Below are positions 45,623 through 54,259 of a DNA stretch of 64,000 bases, piece after piece. Made by a program: the position numbers and the translations under genes. The stretch's first letter is position 1. Each line of letters begins with the position of its first letter. A model generated the notes under the pieces. That model made no database searches and had not been told where the DNA came from. It was given only the letters and a program-made list of their open reading frames with translations. Source of the stretch: Phycisphaera sp. (GTDB taxonomy: Bacteria; Planctomycetota; Phycisphaerae; Phycisphaerales; Phycisphaeraceae); NCBI GenBank assembly GCA_016125215.1, contig WGMF01000016.1, forward strand, positions 1 to 64,000, written 5' to 3'.

Positions 45623-45640
45623 GGACCAAAATTTTTGTCC
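45623..45640. promoter_or_regulatory. 18-bp palindrome upstream of the PEP-CTERM gene
   Basis: GGACCAAAATTTTTGTCC is symmetric at 16 of 18 positions. It lies in the leader of the gene at 44667-45590 and could bind a dimeric regulator or form an mRNA hairpin. No regulator is assigned. Confidence 0.45.
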
Positions 45641-45944
45641 GGGTCGGCCGTTGTGATGAGAATCCGGTAAAGGGTTAAAATACAGCTATTTATCGTTAAT
45701 AAAACTCACAGACGCTTGATACGCAACACGAATGCGTGGCGAAAGTTGGGTGCATAATAACGAGAGGGCGGCGTAAATGCAACCACTTTTTGGATCAATC
45801 TGTGGGTGCAATCAAAAAATATTTTGGCTTGTGATGGGGGCATCCCCTTACGGGCGGTTGAAAGTGATCTGTTTGGAACGATTTCGAGTCGAGGCGGGTC
45901 ATGCATTGGTACGAGACGAAATTCAAGTGCGATACGATGTGAGC
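45641..45944. other. AT-rich divergent intergenic region
   Basis: About 300 bp between the PEP-CTERM gene and the receiver-like gene. The part 45660-45720 is A/T-rich (TTAAAATACAGCTATTTATC) and probably includes promoters for the minus strand. A frame open from 45777 into the receiver-like gene has no start-site support. No RNA gene seen. Confidence 0.45.
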
Positions 45945-46328
45945 ATGATTGTCTACTGCACCACGGACCTGATCTTTGCCACGAAAATCCGGGGGACCGC
46001 TGAGGCTTTGGGGATCGTCTCCCGACCGGCGCGGGACGTGGGGATGTTGCGGAATCGGCTGGACCGTGTGGAGGATGGCAAGGCCAACGGTCAGGTGCGT
46101 GGCGTGTTGGTCGACATGGAGCAGGGCGACGCGGCGCTGGAGATGATCCGGTTATGCAAGGCCCATACGGGCACGTTGCCGGTCATCGCGTTCGGCTCAC
46201 ACGTTGCGGTGGACCTGCTCAACCAGGCTCACGAGGCCGGGGCGGATGAGGTGTTGCCGCGCAGCCGATTCTCCGCGACGCTGCCGGCGATTCTTGAGCA
46301 ACTGAGTAATCGTCCAAGCGGAGCATAG
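45945..46328 (+). CDS. Receiver-like (CheY-fold) protein with altered active site
   Basis: 127 residues. Strand 3 ends in GVLVDMEQGD, where the aspartate fits the phosphoacceptor; PVIAFGSH gives the serine of strand 4; but the conserved lysine after strand 5 is replaced (VLPRSRF) and the acidic pair near the N-terminus is reduced to one residue in CTTDLI. It may be a pseudo-receiver that does not follow the normal phosphorylation cycle. ATG at 45945 was preferred to the longer open frame. The TAG stop is the first codon of an intergenic repeat. Confidence 0.7.
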   Translation: MIVYCTTDLIFATKIRGTAEALGIVSRPARDVGMLRNRLDRVEDGKANGQVRGVLVDMEQGDAALEMIRLCKAHTGTLPVIAFGSHVAVDLLNQAHEAGADEVLPRSRFSATLPAILEQLSNRPSGA

Positions 46329-46397
46329 CCGCCGATGAACGCGGCTAATCCTCTCCCCGGTTCCCATCGGCGTTCATCTGCGTTCATCCGCGGCTAA
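46326..46397. repeat. Inverted repeat of TAGCCGCNGATGAACGC type between convergent genes
   Basis: The left arm begins TAGCCGCCGATGAACGCGGC at 46326 and its TAG is the stop codon of the receiver-like gene. The right arm, 46364-46397, is the reverse complement of a TTAGCCGCGGATGAACGCAG version with a 10-bp period and ends six bases from the stop of the gene at 46403. Confidence 0.85.
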
Positions 46398-46402
46398 ATC
46401 CC

Positions 46403-47065
46403 TCACGCCGCGAGCATGGGCTGCGTCGGGGCACGGTGGTGACTGCGAGCCTTTGCCATCGGTTTGTGCCCCGCGCCGACGTGGGCCAGCACGCGCAGCT
46501 GGTCGCCGGCCTGACCGAGTGTTGCCCGGTGGTCGTCGAGTCGATCGAGCATCTCGGCAAAACGCACCGACCCCCGGAAGGTGGGGTTATCCGCCAGGAG
46601 CGCCAGGATGAAGGCGGTGGTCAGGTCGCGGTCGTCTTCGCCGCGGTCGTCGGCGTCGGCAAAGCCGGGGTGATCGGGGTCCTGGCTTTGCTGTGCGACG
46701 AGTGCCACCAGCGCCCGGTCCCGCGCCTGCGCCACCATCTCATCGATCTGCGGGTGGTCGGATAGCAGTTTGTCGAACGCCGACACCAGGCACGCCATGG
46801 CCAGCACGTCGTCCCCGGATTCGACATCAGCTTCGAGCAGGAACCGCACCATCGATCGGCTTAAGGGTGTCGGGCCATAGGTCATCTCGGCCACCCGCCG
46901 CAGGCCCAGCGCCACCGCGGGCACGGCGGATCGACTGAGCTTGACACGCAGGCCCACGGGCAGGTCCCACCCGTGCGAGGCCACAGCCCCGAGCAGGGCG
47001 TCGAACTGTCGATTCTCGAATTTCTTCTCGATCAGGTAAGTGCTGAGCATGGCGGTTCGCTCCAT
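46403..47065 (-). CDS. Hypothetical helical protein
   Basis: 220 residues with no signal peptide or membrane segment. It is rich in alanine, leucine and charged residues, consistent with an all-alpha cytoplasmic protein (DDVLAMACLVSAFDKLLSDHPQIDEMV, DRALVALVAQQSQ). The C-terminus has a histidine/arginine-rich stretch (AKARSHHRAPTQPM). No family recognised. Two in-frame ATGs five codons apart are possible starts. It diverges from an oxidoreductase gene. Confidence 0.65.
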   Translation of the reverse strand: MERTAMLSTYLIEKKFENRQFDALLGAVASHGWDLPVGLRVKLSRSAVPAVALGLRRVAEMTYGPTPLSRSMVRFLLEADVESGDDVLAMACLVSAFDKLLSDHPQIDEMVAQARDRALVALVAQQSQDPDHPGFADADDRGEDDRDLTTAFILALLADNPTFRGSVRFAEMLDRLDDHRATLGQAGDQLRVLAHVGAGHKPMAKARSHHRAPTQPMLAA

Positions 47066-47372
47066 CTGGTTGGCTTATCCCGTTGCGTGAACCCCTCGTT
47101 CGATACCCTATCATCTACCGAACGGATCGGTTTGTCAAGGGCTAAAGTTAGAATTTTGTACGGTAGTTTTATTTTCGTGGAAAATCGAGCCGGCCAGGGC
47201 GTCGGGACCAGTGGAACGGGCCTAGTTCGACTGTAACTCGGCGGTTTGAACGTGTGGCCCGTGCGACAAACCGGGGATCGGACGCTATTTTGTATGACAC
47301 CGTCGGCGAGATGTGTGAGCGGATGTCAGGGGCATCAGACGGATTGATGGGTTCCCGAACGGATATTGAGAG
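47066..47372. other. Divergent intergenic region with a repeated 10-mer
   Basis: About 300 bp. CCGAACGGAT occurs at 47118-47127, inside a small dyad ACCGAACGGATCGGT, and again at 47355-47364, just before the oxidoreductase start. The middle part near 47150-47175 is A/T-rich. This could be a shared control region; no gene seen. Confidence 0.4.
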
Positions 47373-48458
47373 ATGTCTAATCAAATACGAGTCGGTGTGA
47401 TCGGGTGTGGCGTCATCAGCGCAACGCACATCGAAAGTTACCGGGAGGTTGAGTGCGTCGAGGTCGCGTGGGTGTGCGATGTCAAGGAAGACCGGGCACG
47501 CGGCACTGCCGAGAAATACGCTGTGCCCCGTGCCACGACGGACTACCGTGAACTGCTCGCGGACGGGTCGGTCGACGTGGTGAGCGTGTGTACCGATCAC
47601 GCCAGTCACGCCCGGATCGTGTCAGACGCGTTCGAGGCGGGCAAGCACGTGGTCTGTGAAAAGGCGCTTGCGAGCACGTCCAACGCTTTGGACAGCATCA
47701 TCGCTTCACACGCCGCGCACCCGGAGCTGGCTTTTGCCGGCATATTTCAGCACCGTTTCGAGGGCATCAACCGTGTGCTGCGCCAACTCGTCGCGGACCG
47801 TGCGTTCGGGCGTGTGCTCACCTCCGCGATGACCGTTCACTGCCTGCGACCCAACTCCTACTACGAAGACGACTGGCACGGCAAACTGGCCCTGGAGGGC
47901 GGAAGCGTGCTCATCAACCAGGCGATCCACTTCATCGATGCCATGGCGTGGATCATGGGCGGCGTACGCTCGCTCTGTGCGATCAAGGACAACCTGGCCC
48001 ACGAGGGGGTGATCGAGACCGAAGACACCGCCGTCGTAGCGCTGCGGTTTATCGACGGCTCCGTCGGCACGATGGAAGCGACCTGTGCCAGCAACCTCCA
48101 CTGGGAGCACAGCCTGGCGATCCACGGCACGCTTGGCGCGGTCGAGATGCGAAACAACAAGCCAACCAAGGTCCGCTTTGCGGACAAGCAGGCCGAGCAG
48201 CACGTAAAACATCTTCTTGAAACCGCGGACAACCCCGAGGGCGTGGCCGGTGCACGGTCGCACTACGGCACGGGTCACAAGGCCCAGATCGCCGACTTTA
48301 TCGACGCGATCCGCCAGGGCCGACGGCCGTTCGTCACCGGCGAGATGGCCGCCCACGCCAACCAGATCGTGCTGGCCGCCTACCGGTCCGCCGATGAAAA
48401 CCGCTGGGTCGATGTGCCCGCCCCGATGGAAGACGCCGCGGTGGTTTCGACGCGGTGA
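47373..48458 (+). CDS. Gfo/Idh/MocA family oxidoreductase
   Basis: 361 residues. Rossmann motif GVIGCGVISATHIESY, EKP-type motif VCEKALAST with the catalytic lysine, and the C-terminal catalytic region INQAIHFIDAMAWIMGG. It is clearly a different subfamily from the enzyme at 11402-12445. It would oxidise a sugar or cyclitol with NAD(P); its proximity to sulfatases suggests sugar catabolism, but the substrate is unknown. Convergent with the sulfatase gene by 44 bp. Confidence 0.85.
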   Translation: MSNQIRVGVIGCGVISATHIESYREVECVEVAWVCDVKEDRARGTAEKYAVPRATTDYRELLADGSVDVVSVCTDHASHARIVSDAFEAGKHVVCEKALASTSNALDSIIASHAAHPELAFAGIFQHRFEGINRVLRQLVADRAFGRVLTSAMTVHCLRPNSYYEDDWHGKLALEGGSVLINQAIHFIDAMAWIMGGVRSLCAIKDNLAHEGVIETEDTAVVALRFIDGSVGTMEATCASNLHWEHSLAIHGTLGAVEMRNNKPTKVRFADKQAEQHVKHLLETADNPEGVAGARSHYGTGHKAQIADFIDAIRQGRRPFVTGEMAAHANQIVLAAYRSADENRWVDVPAPMEDAAVVSTR

Positions 48459-48502
48459 GAAGAGACGGCGCCCGACCGAGTCCGCACATCACTATTGATT
48501 AG

Positions 48503-49966
48503 TCAGCGCCCCAGGGTCGTGCCCGCGTGGGATAGGGCGGCTTTCTGCGGCCTGCCCGGGACGAGTTTGCCATCCTCAACGAAGCCCTCTTCGCGGTCCG
48601 CGAGTTCGTCGATCAGTTTAGAACGCAACGACTCAACTTCCCCCGGACGGTCGGCAGCGATGTTGTGCATCTCTTTCGGGTCGTTTGCCGTGTCGAAGAG
48701 GTATTCCCTGCCGGTCTGTGACCACCAGATGTATTTGAGTTTGCCGTCGGTGATCCAGTGGTTGGAGAGTTCCTGTCGGAAGTGTTCGCCGTGGAGGTAG
48801 TCGCGTTTCACCCGGCCGCGTGCGGTGTCCAGCATGCTGATGCCGTCGTGGTCCGGCTGGTTGCCGGGGTCGATGCCCGCAAGGTCGCAGCACGTTGCCA
48901 GCACGTCACGCAGCTCGACGACGGCGTCGCTGGTCTGACCCGTGAGTTCGTCCGCCTGCCACGAGCGCGGCGGGCAGACGATACAAGGGATGCCCGCCGA
49001 AGCTTCAAAGGGTGCCGCCTTGGCCACCTGGTTGTGGTCGTAGAGCATCTCGCCGTGGTCGCTGACAAAGATAAACGCGGTGTTGCGGATCGCGTTGTCG
49101 CGGATGAGTGCGTGGGTGAGGCGGTTGATCTGCGTGTCGATGTGAGTGCACTGTGCAAAGTAAGCCTGTCGTGCGAGCTTGATCTGACGCGGGTCTTGCG
49201 GGACGGGGGATTCGGGGCTGGCACCTTGGGGGAGTTTGAAATCGCTTGCCCAGTCGCCGATCACGGGTTCGGGGATGTCGATGCCCGGTTGCTGGTAATA
49301 CGACAGACAGGACCTCGGCGGGTCGAGCGGCGGGTGGGGACGGTGGTAGCTGACCTTGAGGAAGAACGGTCTTGAAGGGTCCCGCCGACGGTGGAGAAAG
49401 TCGACCGCCTGGTCGGTGACCCACGTGGTGGGGTGGAGCGATTCGTCATAGGGCCATAGCGCGACAGCGTACCCGTTGCAGCCGATGCCCGAGTCGAGGT
49501 AGTCCGCCTCGGGTCTGCCGAGCCTCCTGCGCAGGTCGGGCAGGTAGTCGTCGTAGAGGGTGTAGTCGTCGCGTCTGCCCTGCACGGTGTGGAGGTAGCC
49601 GTCGTGGAGGACGACGTTGTGAAAGCCCATGAGGTTGCGGTAGGGCTTGACGTGCATCTTGCCGACGCACTGCGTGTGATAGCCGGCCGAGGCAAGCGTG
49701 CCCGCGAGGGTGGTTTTGTAGTTCCACTGCACGTTTTCGTCATACCCGACCAGACCGTGGCGTTTCTGGGACAGGCCGGTGAGCAGCGCAGCCCGCGCGG
49801 GGACGCAGGTGGGCGTGGCGGAGTAGGCGTTGGTGAAGCGGACGCCGTCAGCGGCAAGCCGGTCGAGGTGCGGCGTGCGCACACAGGGATGACCCGCACA
49901 GCCGAGCGTGTCGCTGCGCCACTGGTCAACGACGATGAGGACGATGTTGGCGGGTTGCCTGTTCAT
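48503..49966 (-). CDS. Sulfatase, family S1, cytoplasmic form
   Basis: 487 residues; hydrolyses sulfate esters through formylglycine. The N-terminus PANIVLIVVDQWRSDTLGC supplies metal-binding aspartates, and C54 in TCVPARAALLTG is the C-x-P-x-R maturation site. FIFVSDHGEM and KVSYHRPHPPLDPP are later active-site segments. No signal peptide is visible, unlike the neighbour at 51298. It begins 12 bp after the glycosyltransferase gene, in one likely operon. The substrate is unknown; the formylglycine enzyme is not in the window. Confidence 0.92.
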   Translation of the reverse strand: MNRQPANIVLIVVDQWRSDTLGCAGHPCVRTPHLDRLAADGVRFTNAYSATPTCVPARAALLTGLSQKRHGLVGYDENVQWNYKTTLAGTLASAGYHTQCVGKMHVKPYRNLMGFHNVVLHDGYLHTVQGRRDDYTLYDDYLPDLRRRLGRPEADYLDSGIGCNGYAVALWPYDESLHPTTWVTDQAVDFLHRRRDPSRPFFLKVSYHRPHPPLDPPRSCLSYYQQPGIDIPEPVIGDWASDFKLPQGASPESPVPQDPRQIKLARQAYFAQCTHIDTQINRLTHALIRDNAIRNTAFIFVSDHGEMLYDHNQVAKAAPFEASAGIPCIVCPPRSWQADELTGQTSDAVVELRDVLATCCDLAGIDPGNQPDHDGISMLDTARGRVKRDYLHGEHFRQELSNHWITDGKLKYIWWSQTGREYLFDTANDPKEMHNIAADRPGEVESLRSKLIDELADREEGFVEDGKLVPGRPQKAALSHAGTTLGR

Positions 49967-49978
49967 GTTTGCAGGGGT

Positions 49979-51148
49979 TCAGGGGTTGGTGCTGGTCAGC
50001 TCGATCATTCGTTCGGCTTGTTCGATCACCTGCTCGGGCGTGACCTTTTCGATGCAGAGGTTCTGGTATGGGCACGCCTCCAGCAGGCACACCGCGCAGT
50101 CGACCGACTCATCACGCAGGACGTGATTCATACCATCATTCGGCGGGAACCACTTGCCGGAAAAATCTCGCGCGCTGAAGATTGCCAGCACCGGCGTGCC
50201 GACGGCGTAGCTCAGGTGCATCGGCCCAGTGTCGTTGCTGATCGTGAATCGGCAGTGTGAAAAGAGCACCGCGCTCTCGACGGGGAGCAGTTGCCCGCAG
50301 AAGCTGTAAGCCCCGGTGATCTTGTTGCCCGCTTCGATGTCGTCCTTACCGCCCGCGATCAGGATGCGATAGCCCTTTGCCCGGAAGTGCTGGCTGACCA
50401 TTTCGAAGTTTGCAGCCGACCACCGGTTGGGCAGACGCTTGGCACCCACGACCATGCCGATGTTGCGGGAGCGGTCGGACAGGTTGCGCTCCTCGATGAG
50501 CTTGCGGACCTTTTCGCGGTGTTCGTCCTTGATGTTGAGCGGGTAGGCAATCTCCCCGGTCGGTACGCCGTGTTTGCGCAGCATGTTGAGCAGGCGGTCG
50601 CGTTCGTTGGTGAAGTCGAAGACACGCAGTTGAGCCTTGCGGAAACGCATGAAGGTTTCGTATTCCCACCCGAAACCGCGCTTGATGCCGATGGAACGGA
50701 AAACGAGCGTGTCCCGGAGCAGGCGTGGGAGCGTGGCCCCGTTTTGCGCGAGCTGGATCACGCAATCGTAGTGCTCATCCTTGAGCAGTTGGAAGAGCTT
50801 GCGTTTGGGGTAGCCCAGGTAGTCGATCAGTCGGTCGTAGTGGTCGGGGTGGTAGAGGCTCTCGAGCGAGACGAGGTTGGACCGACCGGCGTTGATGAGG
50901 ATGTGAATCTGCGCTTTGGGGAAGGCCTTGCGGATCGCGTACAGCGCGGGCATGGCGCAGATGTTGTCGCCGATCGACCCGGTCCTGAAGACGAGCACCT
51001 TGCCTTGGGTGTTCAGGTCGACATTGGCATAAAGCATCCAGTGCAACAGGGCCAGCAGCACGTTGGCCAGTTTTCGAAAGCCCTGAGCGAACCGGGCGGC
51101 ACCGTAAGTGACTAGCGAGACGCCGTGGAGGTCCTTTTTGAGTTTCAT
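49979..51148 (-). CDS. Glycosyltransferase family 9 (heptosyltransferase-like)
   Basis: 389 residues; two Rossmann-like domains of GT-B type. VLVFRTGSIGDNICAMPALYAIRKAFP is the N-terminal motif, ISNDTGPMHLSYAVGTPVLAIF the C-terminal donor-binding motif. The tail has conserved cysteines (CAVCLLEACPYQNLC) and the usual final I.PEQVIE helix. It adds sugars in lipopolysaccharide or other envelope glycan. The start MKLKKDLHG was chosen since the frame upstream to 51238 is unlike the family. Placement between two sulfatases is unusual. Confidence 0.88.
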   Translation of the reverse strand: MKLKKDLHGVSLVTYGAARFAQGFRKLANVLLALLHWMLYANVDLNTQGKVLVFRTGSIGDNICAMPALYAIRKAFPKAQIHILINAGRSNLVSLESLYHPDHYDRLIDYLGYPKRKLFQLLKDEHYDCVIQLAQNGATLPRLLRDTLVFRSIGIKRGFGWEYETFMRFRKAQLRVFDFTNERDRLLNMLRKHGVPTGEIAYPLNIKDEHREKVRKLIEERNLSDRSRNIGMVVGAKRLPNRWSAANFEMVSQHFRAKGYRILIAGGKDDIEAGNKITGAYSFCGQLLPVESAVLFSHCRFTISNDTGPMHLSYAVGTPVLAIFSARDFSGKWFPPNDGMNHVLRDESVDCAVCLLEACPYQNLCIEKVTPEQVIEQAERMIELTSTNP

Positions 51149-51297
51149 CGACGGAGCCTGTGAGCTTCGGTTTCGGGGGCTTGGGGATGATACCGTAATC
51201 GGGTCGTCTTCATATCCGCAACCGTTTGGACTCCACACAGCGGTAGCTTGTCGTGTTGATAGGCGTACCTATGTTTTCCATCCTGTGGCAGGGCAAT

Positions 51298-52635
51298 CTA
51301 TTCAACATCAGCGTGATCTTGACCGCTCGTCGTGGTATCTCCGCGTGGCGCGTTGCCGTTGGCTTGGATGGTCTGGTCGAGCAGGGTGAGCATCTGTTTT
51401 AGGCGTTCGGGCTGGTCGGTTGCCAGGTCTTGTTTTTCACTGATGTCGTTGGCCAGGTTGTAGAGTTCGGGTTGTCCGGCACTGTGACGGATGACTTTCC
51501 AGTCGCCTTGTCGCAGGGCAAACTCGCCGGGCTTGCTGCCACAGTGGAGGATGACCTCGTGTGGAGAGGGGGCGTTTTGAGTGAGGACGGGCCAGATGTT
51601 TTGGCCGTCAAGCGTGGGGTTGTTTTCGAGCGATCCGCCCGCGAGTTGGACGAGCGTCGGGTACCAGTCGACACCGTGCATCGGGGCGTCGAGGCGTTTC
51701 CCTTCGGGGATGTGCCCGGGCCATGTGGCAAAGGCGCAGACGCGGACACCGCCCTCGTAGACGGTGCCTTTGCCCGCACGCAGTGGGGTGTTGTCGGTGA
51801 CGCGCCCGGGTGAGGGACCGCCGTTGTCACTGGAGAAGAGGATGAGCGTGTTGTCGAGCAGATTTTTTTCTGCAAGCGTGTCGATGATGTGCCCGACCTG
51901 TTCATCCATTGCGGCGAGCATGCCGGCGTAAGTCTGGCGTGGCTTCTTGAGATTGCCGAACGGCTTCATGTATTCATCGGGCACCTGCAGTGGGTTGTGG
52001 ACCGCGTTGAAGGGGACATAAAGAAACAACGGTTTGTCGGGCGATTTCTCACGGATGACGCGGCAGGCCTCTTGCCCGATGAGCGTGGTGGAGTAGCCCC
52101 GGTCTTCGCAGGGTTGGTCGTCTTTGTGCCAGTCGAGGACGCCGTCACGCAGGTGCGTGAAGTAATCGATCATGCCGAACCACAAGCCGTATTGGTGGTC
52201 GAAACCGCGGTGCGTAGGACGGTAGGCTTCCTCGAATTCACCGAGGTGCCACTTGCCGACGATGGCGGTCTGGTAGCCCGCGTCGCCAAGCGCGTTGGCA
52301 AGCGTGCGTTCGCTCAATGGCAAGCCCCAATGCGCATGGGGACGCACGACGGTGTAAACGCCGGTGTGCGTAGCGTAACGGCCGGTCATGAGCGCTGCGC
52401 GTGTCGGTGAGCAGACGGGTAGGACATAAAAGGAGGTCAGCACCGTCCCGCGCGCAGCGAGTTTGTCGAGGTTGGGGGTTTTTGTATCGGTAGCGCCCAT
52501 GAAGCCGGCGTCGGCGTAGCCCATGTCGTCAGCCAGGAGATACACGATATTGGGCTGCGGGTGCAGGACATCCTGCCCGAGTGCGCGGGTGGTCATGGCG
52601 ATGGCTAGCATCAGCGAAGACAAGATGAATTTCAT
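51298..52635 (-). CDS. Exported arylsulfatase, family S1
   Basis: 445 residues with a signal peptide (MKFILSSLMLAIAMTTRALG). PNIVYLLADDMGYAD gives the paired metal aspartates and C75 in CSPTRAALMTGRYATHTG is the formylglycine site of the C-S-P-T-R class. GKWHLGEF and LILFSSDNGGPSPG are further family blocks. It is related to arylsulfatase B/GALNS-type enzymes and would remove sulfate from a polysaccharide outside the cytoplasm. It reads into the GT9 gene 149 bp downstream. It diverges from the esterase gene. Confidence 0.93.
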   Translation of the reverse strand: MKFILSSLMLAIAMTTRALGQDVLHPQPNIVYLLADDMGYADAGFMGATDTKTPNLDKLAARGTVLTSFYVLPVCSPTRAALMTGRYATHTGVYTVVRPHAHWGLPLSERTLANALGDAGYQTAIVGKWHLGEFEEAYRPTHRGFDHQYGLWFGMIDYFTHLRDGVLDWHKDDQPCEDRGYSTTLIGQEACRVIREKSPDKPLFLYVPFNAVHNPLQVPDEYMKPFGNLKKPRQTYAGMLAAMDEQVGHIIDTLAEKNLLDNTLILFSSDNGGPSPGRVTDNTPLRAGKGTVYEGGVRVCAFATWPGHIPEGKRLDAPMHGVDWYPTLVQLAGGSLENNPTLDGQNIWPVLTQNAPSPHEVILHCGSKPGEFALRQGDWKVIRHSAGQPELYNLANDISEKQDLATDQPERLKQMLTLLDQTIQANGNAPRGDTTTSGQDHADVE

Positions 52636-52713
52636 GGTTTTACTCCGAGGGAAGAGATGCGCAAGAACTTGAGCAGATGTGAATGACAACTCATCGATTA
52701 TAATACCCGCACT

Positions 52714-53652
52714 ATGACCTACCAGACCGCAGTGACCCTATCGTTTGCGTTATTGCCGGCTTTGTTGCTGGTGACCGGTTTCTCTGACGACGCGATCGCC
52801 GGTGAGGAGGCGCGCAAGGACACGCTCACGCAGCGGGATTATTTTCTATACACACCCGAGCAGATCGACCCCGCCAAAACATACTGGCTCGTGGTCGGCG
52901 TACACGGCTGGAAAGGCAACGGCAAAGGCGCGGGCGGGCTGGCGGGCTGGGTGAATAAATTCGACTGCATCGTGGTCGGGCCGTCGTTCCCCAACGACGG
53001 GTACCAGACCCTCGGGTTTCGCAGCGACGAGCAGCTCATCGCGATTGCAGGTGAACTGGGCAAGCAATACAAGCTCCATCCCAAACTATACATCCACGGC
53101 TTCTCGGGCGGGGCGCAGTATGCGCACAGGTTTATGATGAAGTACCCGCAATATGTCGTGGGATGTTCGTCCCACTCGGCGGGATCCTGGGCCACGGGCG
53201 GCCCCTGGCTGAGCGTCAACCCGCAGGCCAAAGGCGTACCCTTCGTCATGTCCTGCGGTGAGGCGGACACCAATAAGAGCTTCGACGGCGCCCCCTACAC
53301 ACGCATCGAATGGGCCAAACTTTTCGAGTCGCAGATTAAAGAAGCGGGGTTCTTCTACGCGGTCAAGTTCTTCCCCAACGTCGGCCACAAACAGACCGGC
53401 GAGGTCGGGAAGATGAACGAAGAGTGCTTCGTCACCGCGACACAGTTGATGCCCTTTTACAAAGACGTGTTCAACGACCTTCCCAGGCTCGAACGCATGG
53501 GCAAACGCGACGAGGCGCTCAAGCTGGCCCAGTCGGCTTACGACAAAGAACCCATGAGTGAGGACGGCCTGTCGCAACGGCTCATACAGGAGGCGCGTGT
53601 CAAACTCGAGCCGATTCTCAAGCGCCTTCAAGCGGCGCAGCCCAAGCCGTAG
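52714..53652 (+). CDS. Exported alpha/beta hydrolase (esterase)
   Basis: 312 residues with a signal peptide (SFALLPALLLVTGFSDDAIA). The nucleophile elbow is HGFSGGAQ with S131, the oxyanion-side motif is VVGVHGWKGNG, the acid is likely the aspartate in CGEADTNKS and the base the histidine in FPNVGHKQTGE. It resembles PHB-depolymerase or feruloyl-esterase types. Since it shares a promoter region with a sulfatase gene it may help to remove ester groups from the same polysaccharide; this is inference. Confidence 0.82.
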   Translation: MTYQTAVTLSFALLPALLLVTGFSDDAIAGEEARKDTLTQRDYFLYTPEQIDPAKTYWLVVGVHGWKGNGKGAGGLAGWVNKFDCIVVGPSFPNDGYQTLGFRSDEQLIAIAGELGKQYKLHPKLYIHGFSGGAQYAHRFMMKYPQYVVGCSSHSAGSWATGGPWLSVNPQAKGVPFVMSCGEADTNKSFDGAPYTRIEWAKLFESQIKEAGFFYAVKFFPNVGHKQTGEVGKMNEECFVTATQLMPFYKDVFNDLPRLERMGKRDEALKLAQSAYDKEPMSEDGLSQRLIQEARVKLEPILKRLQAAQPKP

Positions 53653-53770
53653 CGCGTGGTATACGATCCGGCTGGTGTACGCGGGCTGTTAAACAAGAAC
53701 ATTAAGCGCCGCCGGCCCACCGTGTCGAACCCCCTCGCCTGATACGGCCAGAACTTACAAGATGTTAATT

Positions 53771-54103
53771 TCACGCCTTCTCGAAGCGCAGCAGGCGTTC
53801 GACGTTGCAGTTGCGCAGCACTTCGAGGACCTGCCCCTTGGCCTCACACAGTTCGAGTTTCGTGCCCTCACGCTGGAGTCGGACGACGAACTCGACGATC
53901 ACGCCCACGAGCACGCTGTTGATGAATGTCAGTTCGGAGAGGTCGAAGACCACGTGCTTGGGCGGGTGCGTGGTGACGCCGGTCAGCTCGTCACGGATGC
54001 GCTGGCCAAAGATATTTGAACCATCACCGATCAGCGACACGGTGACGGAGTCCAATTCGTGTCGGATGTTCAGGACAAGCCCCTGGCTGGGTTTGTTGGA
54101 CAT
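53771..54103 (-). CDS. STAS-domain protein
   Basis: 110 residues. The pattern KHVVFDLSELTFINSVLVGVIVEFVVRLQREGTKLELCEAKGQ is the STAS core with an acceptor serine in INSVLVG. It differs from the STAS protein at 22318 and has no kinase gene nearby. It may take part in another partner switch or act as a regulatory subunit. Convergent with the esterase, with no repeat between. Confidence 0.8.
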   Translation of the reverse strand: MSNKPSQGLVLNIRHELDSVTVSLIGDGSNIFGQRIRDELTGVTTHPPKHVVFDLSELTFINSVLVGVIVEFVVRLQREGTKLELCEAKGQVLEVLRNCNVERLLRFEKA

Positions 54104-54259
54104 GGTCGCCTCGCGGTGCGGATCGGGTCGGCGGAGGGTCAGAGAATTACTATCGCTCCACGGTGGATGGGCGTCAAGATCGGCCCTTGCGGGATGACGG
54201 AGATCTGATAGACCATAGCCATGTGCGGGGCTTTACCGTTTTAGCCAGAAAGGCATCCC

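Noticed and set aside
45777-45944. N-terminal extension of the receiver-like protein
   Set aside because: The extra 56 residues are unlike the receiver fold and the DNA is AT-rich with no ribosome-binding site; the inner ATG begins at the first beta strand.
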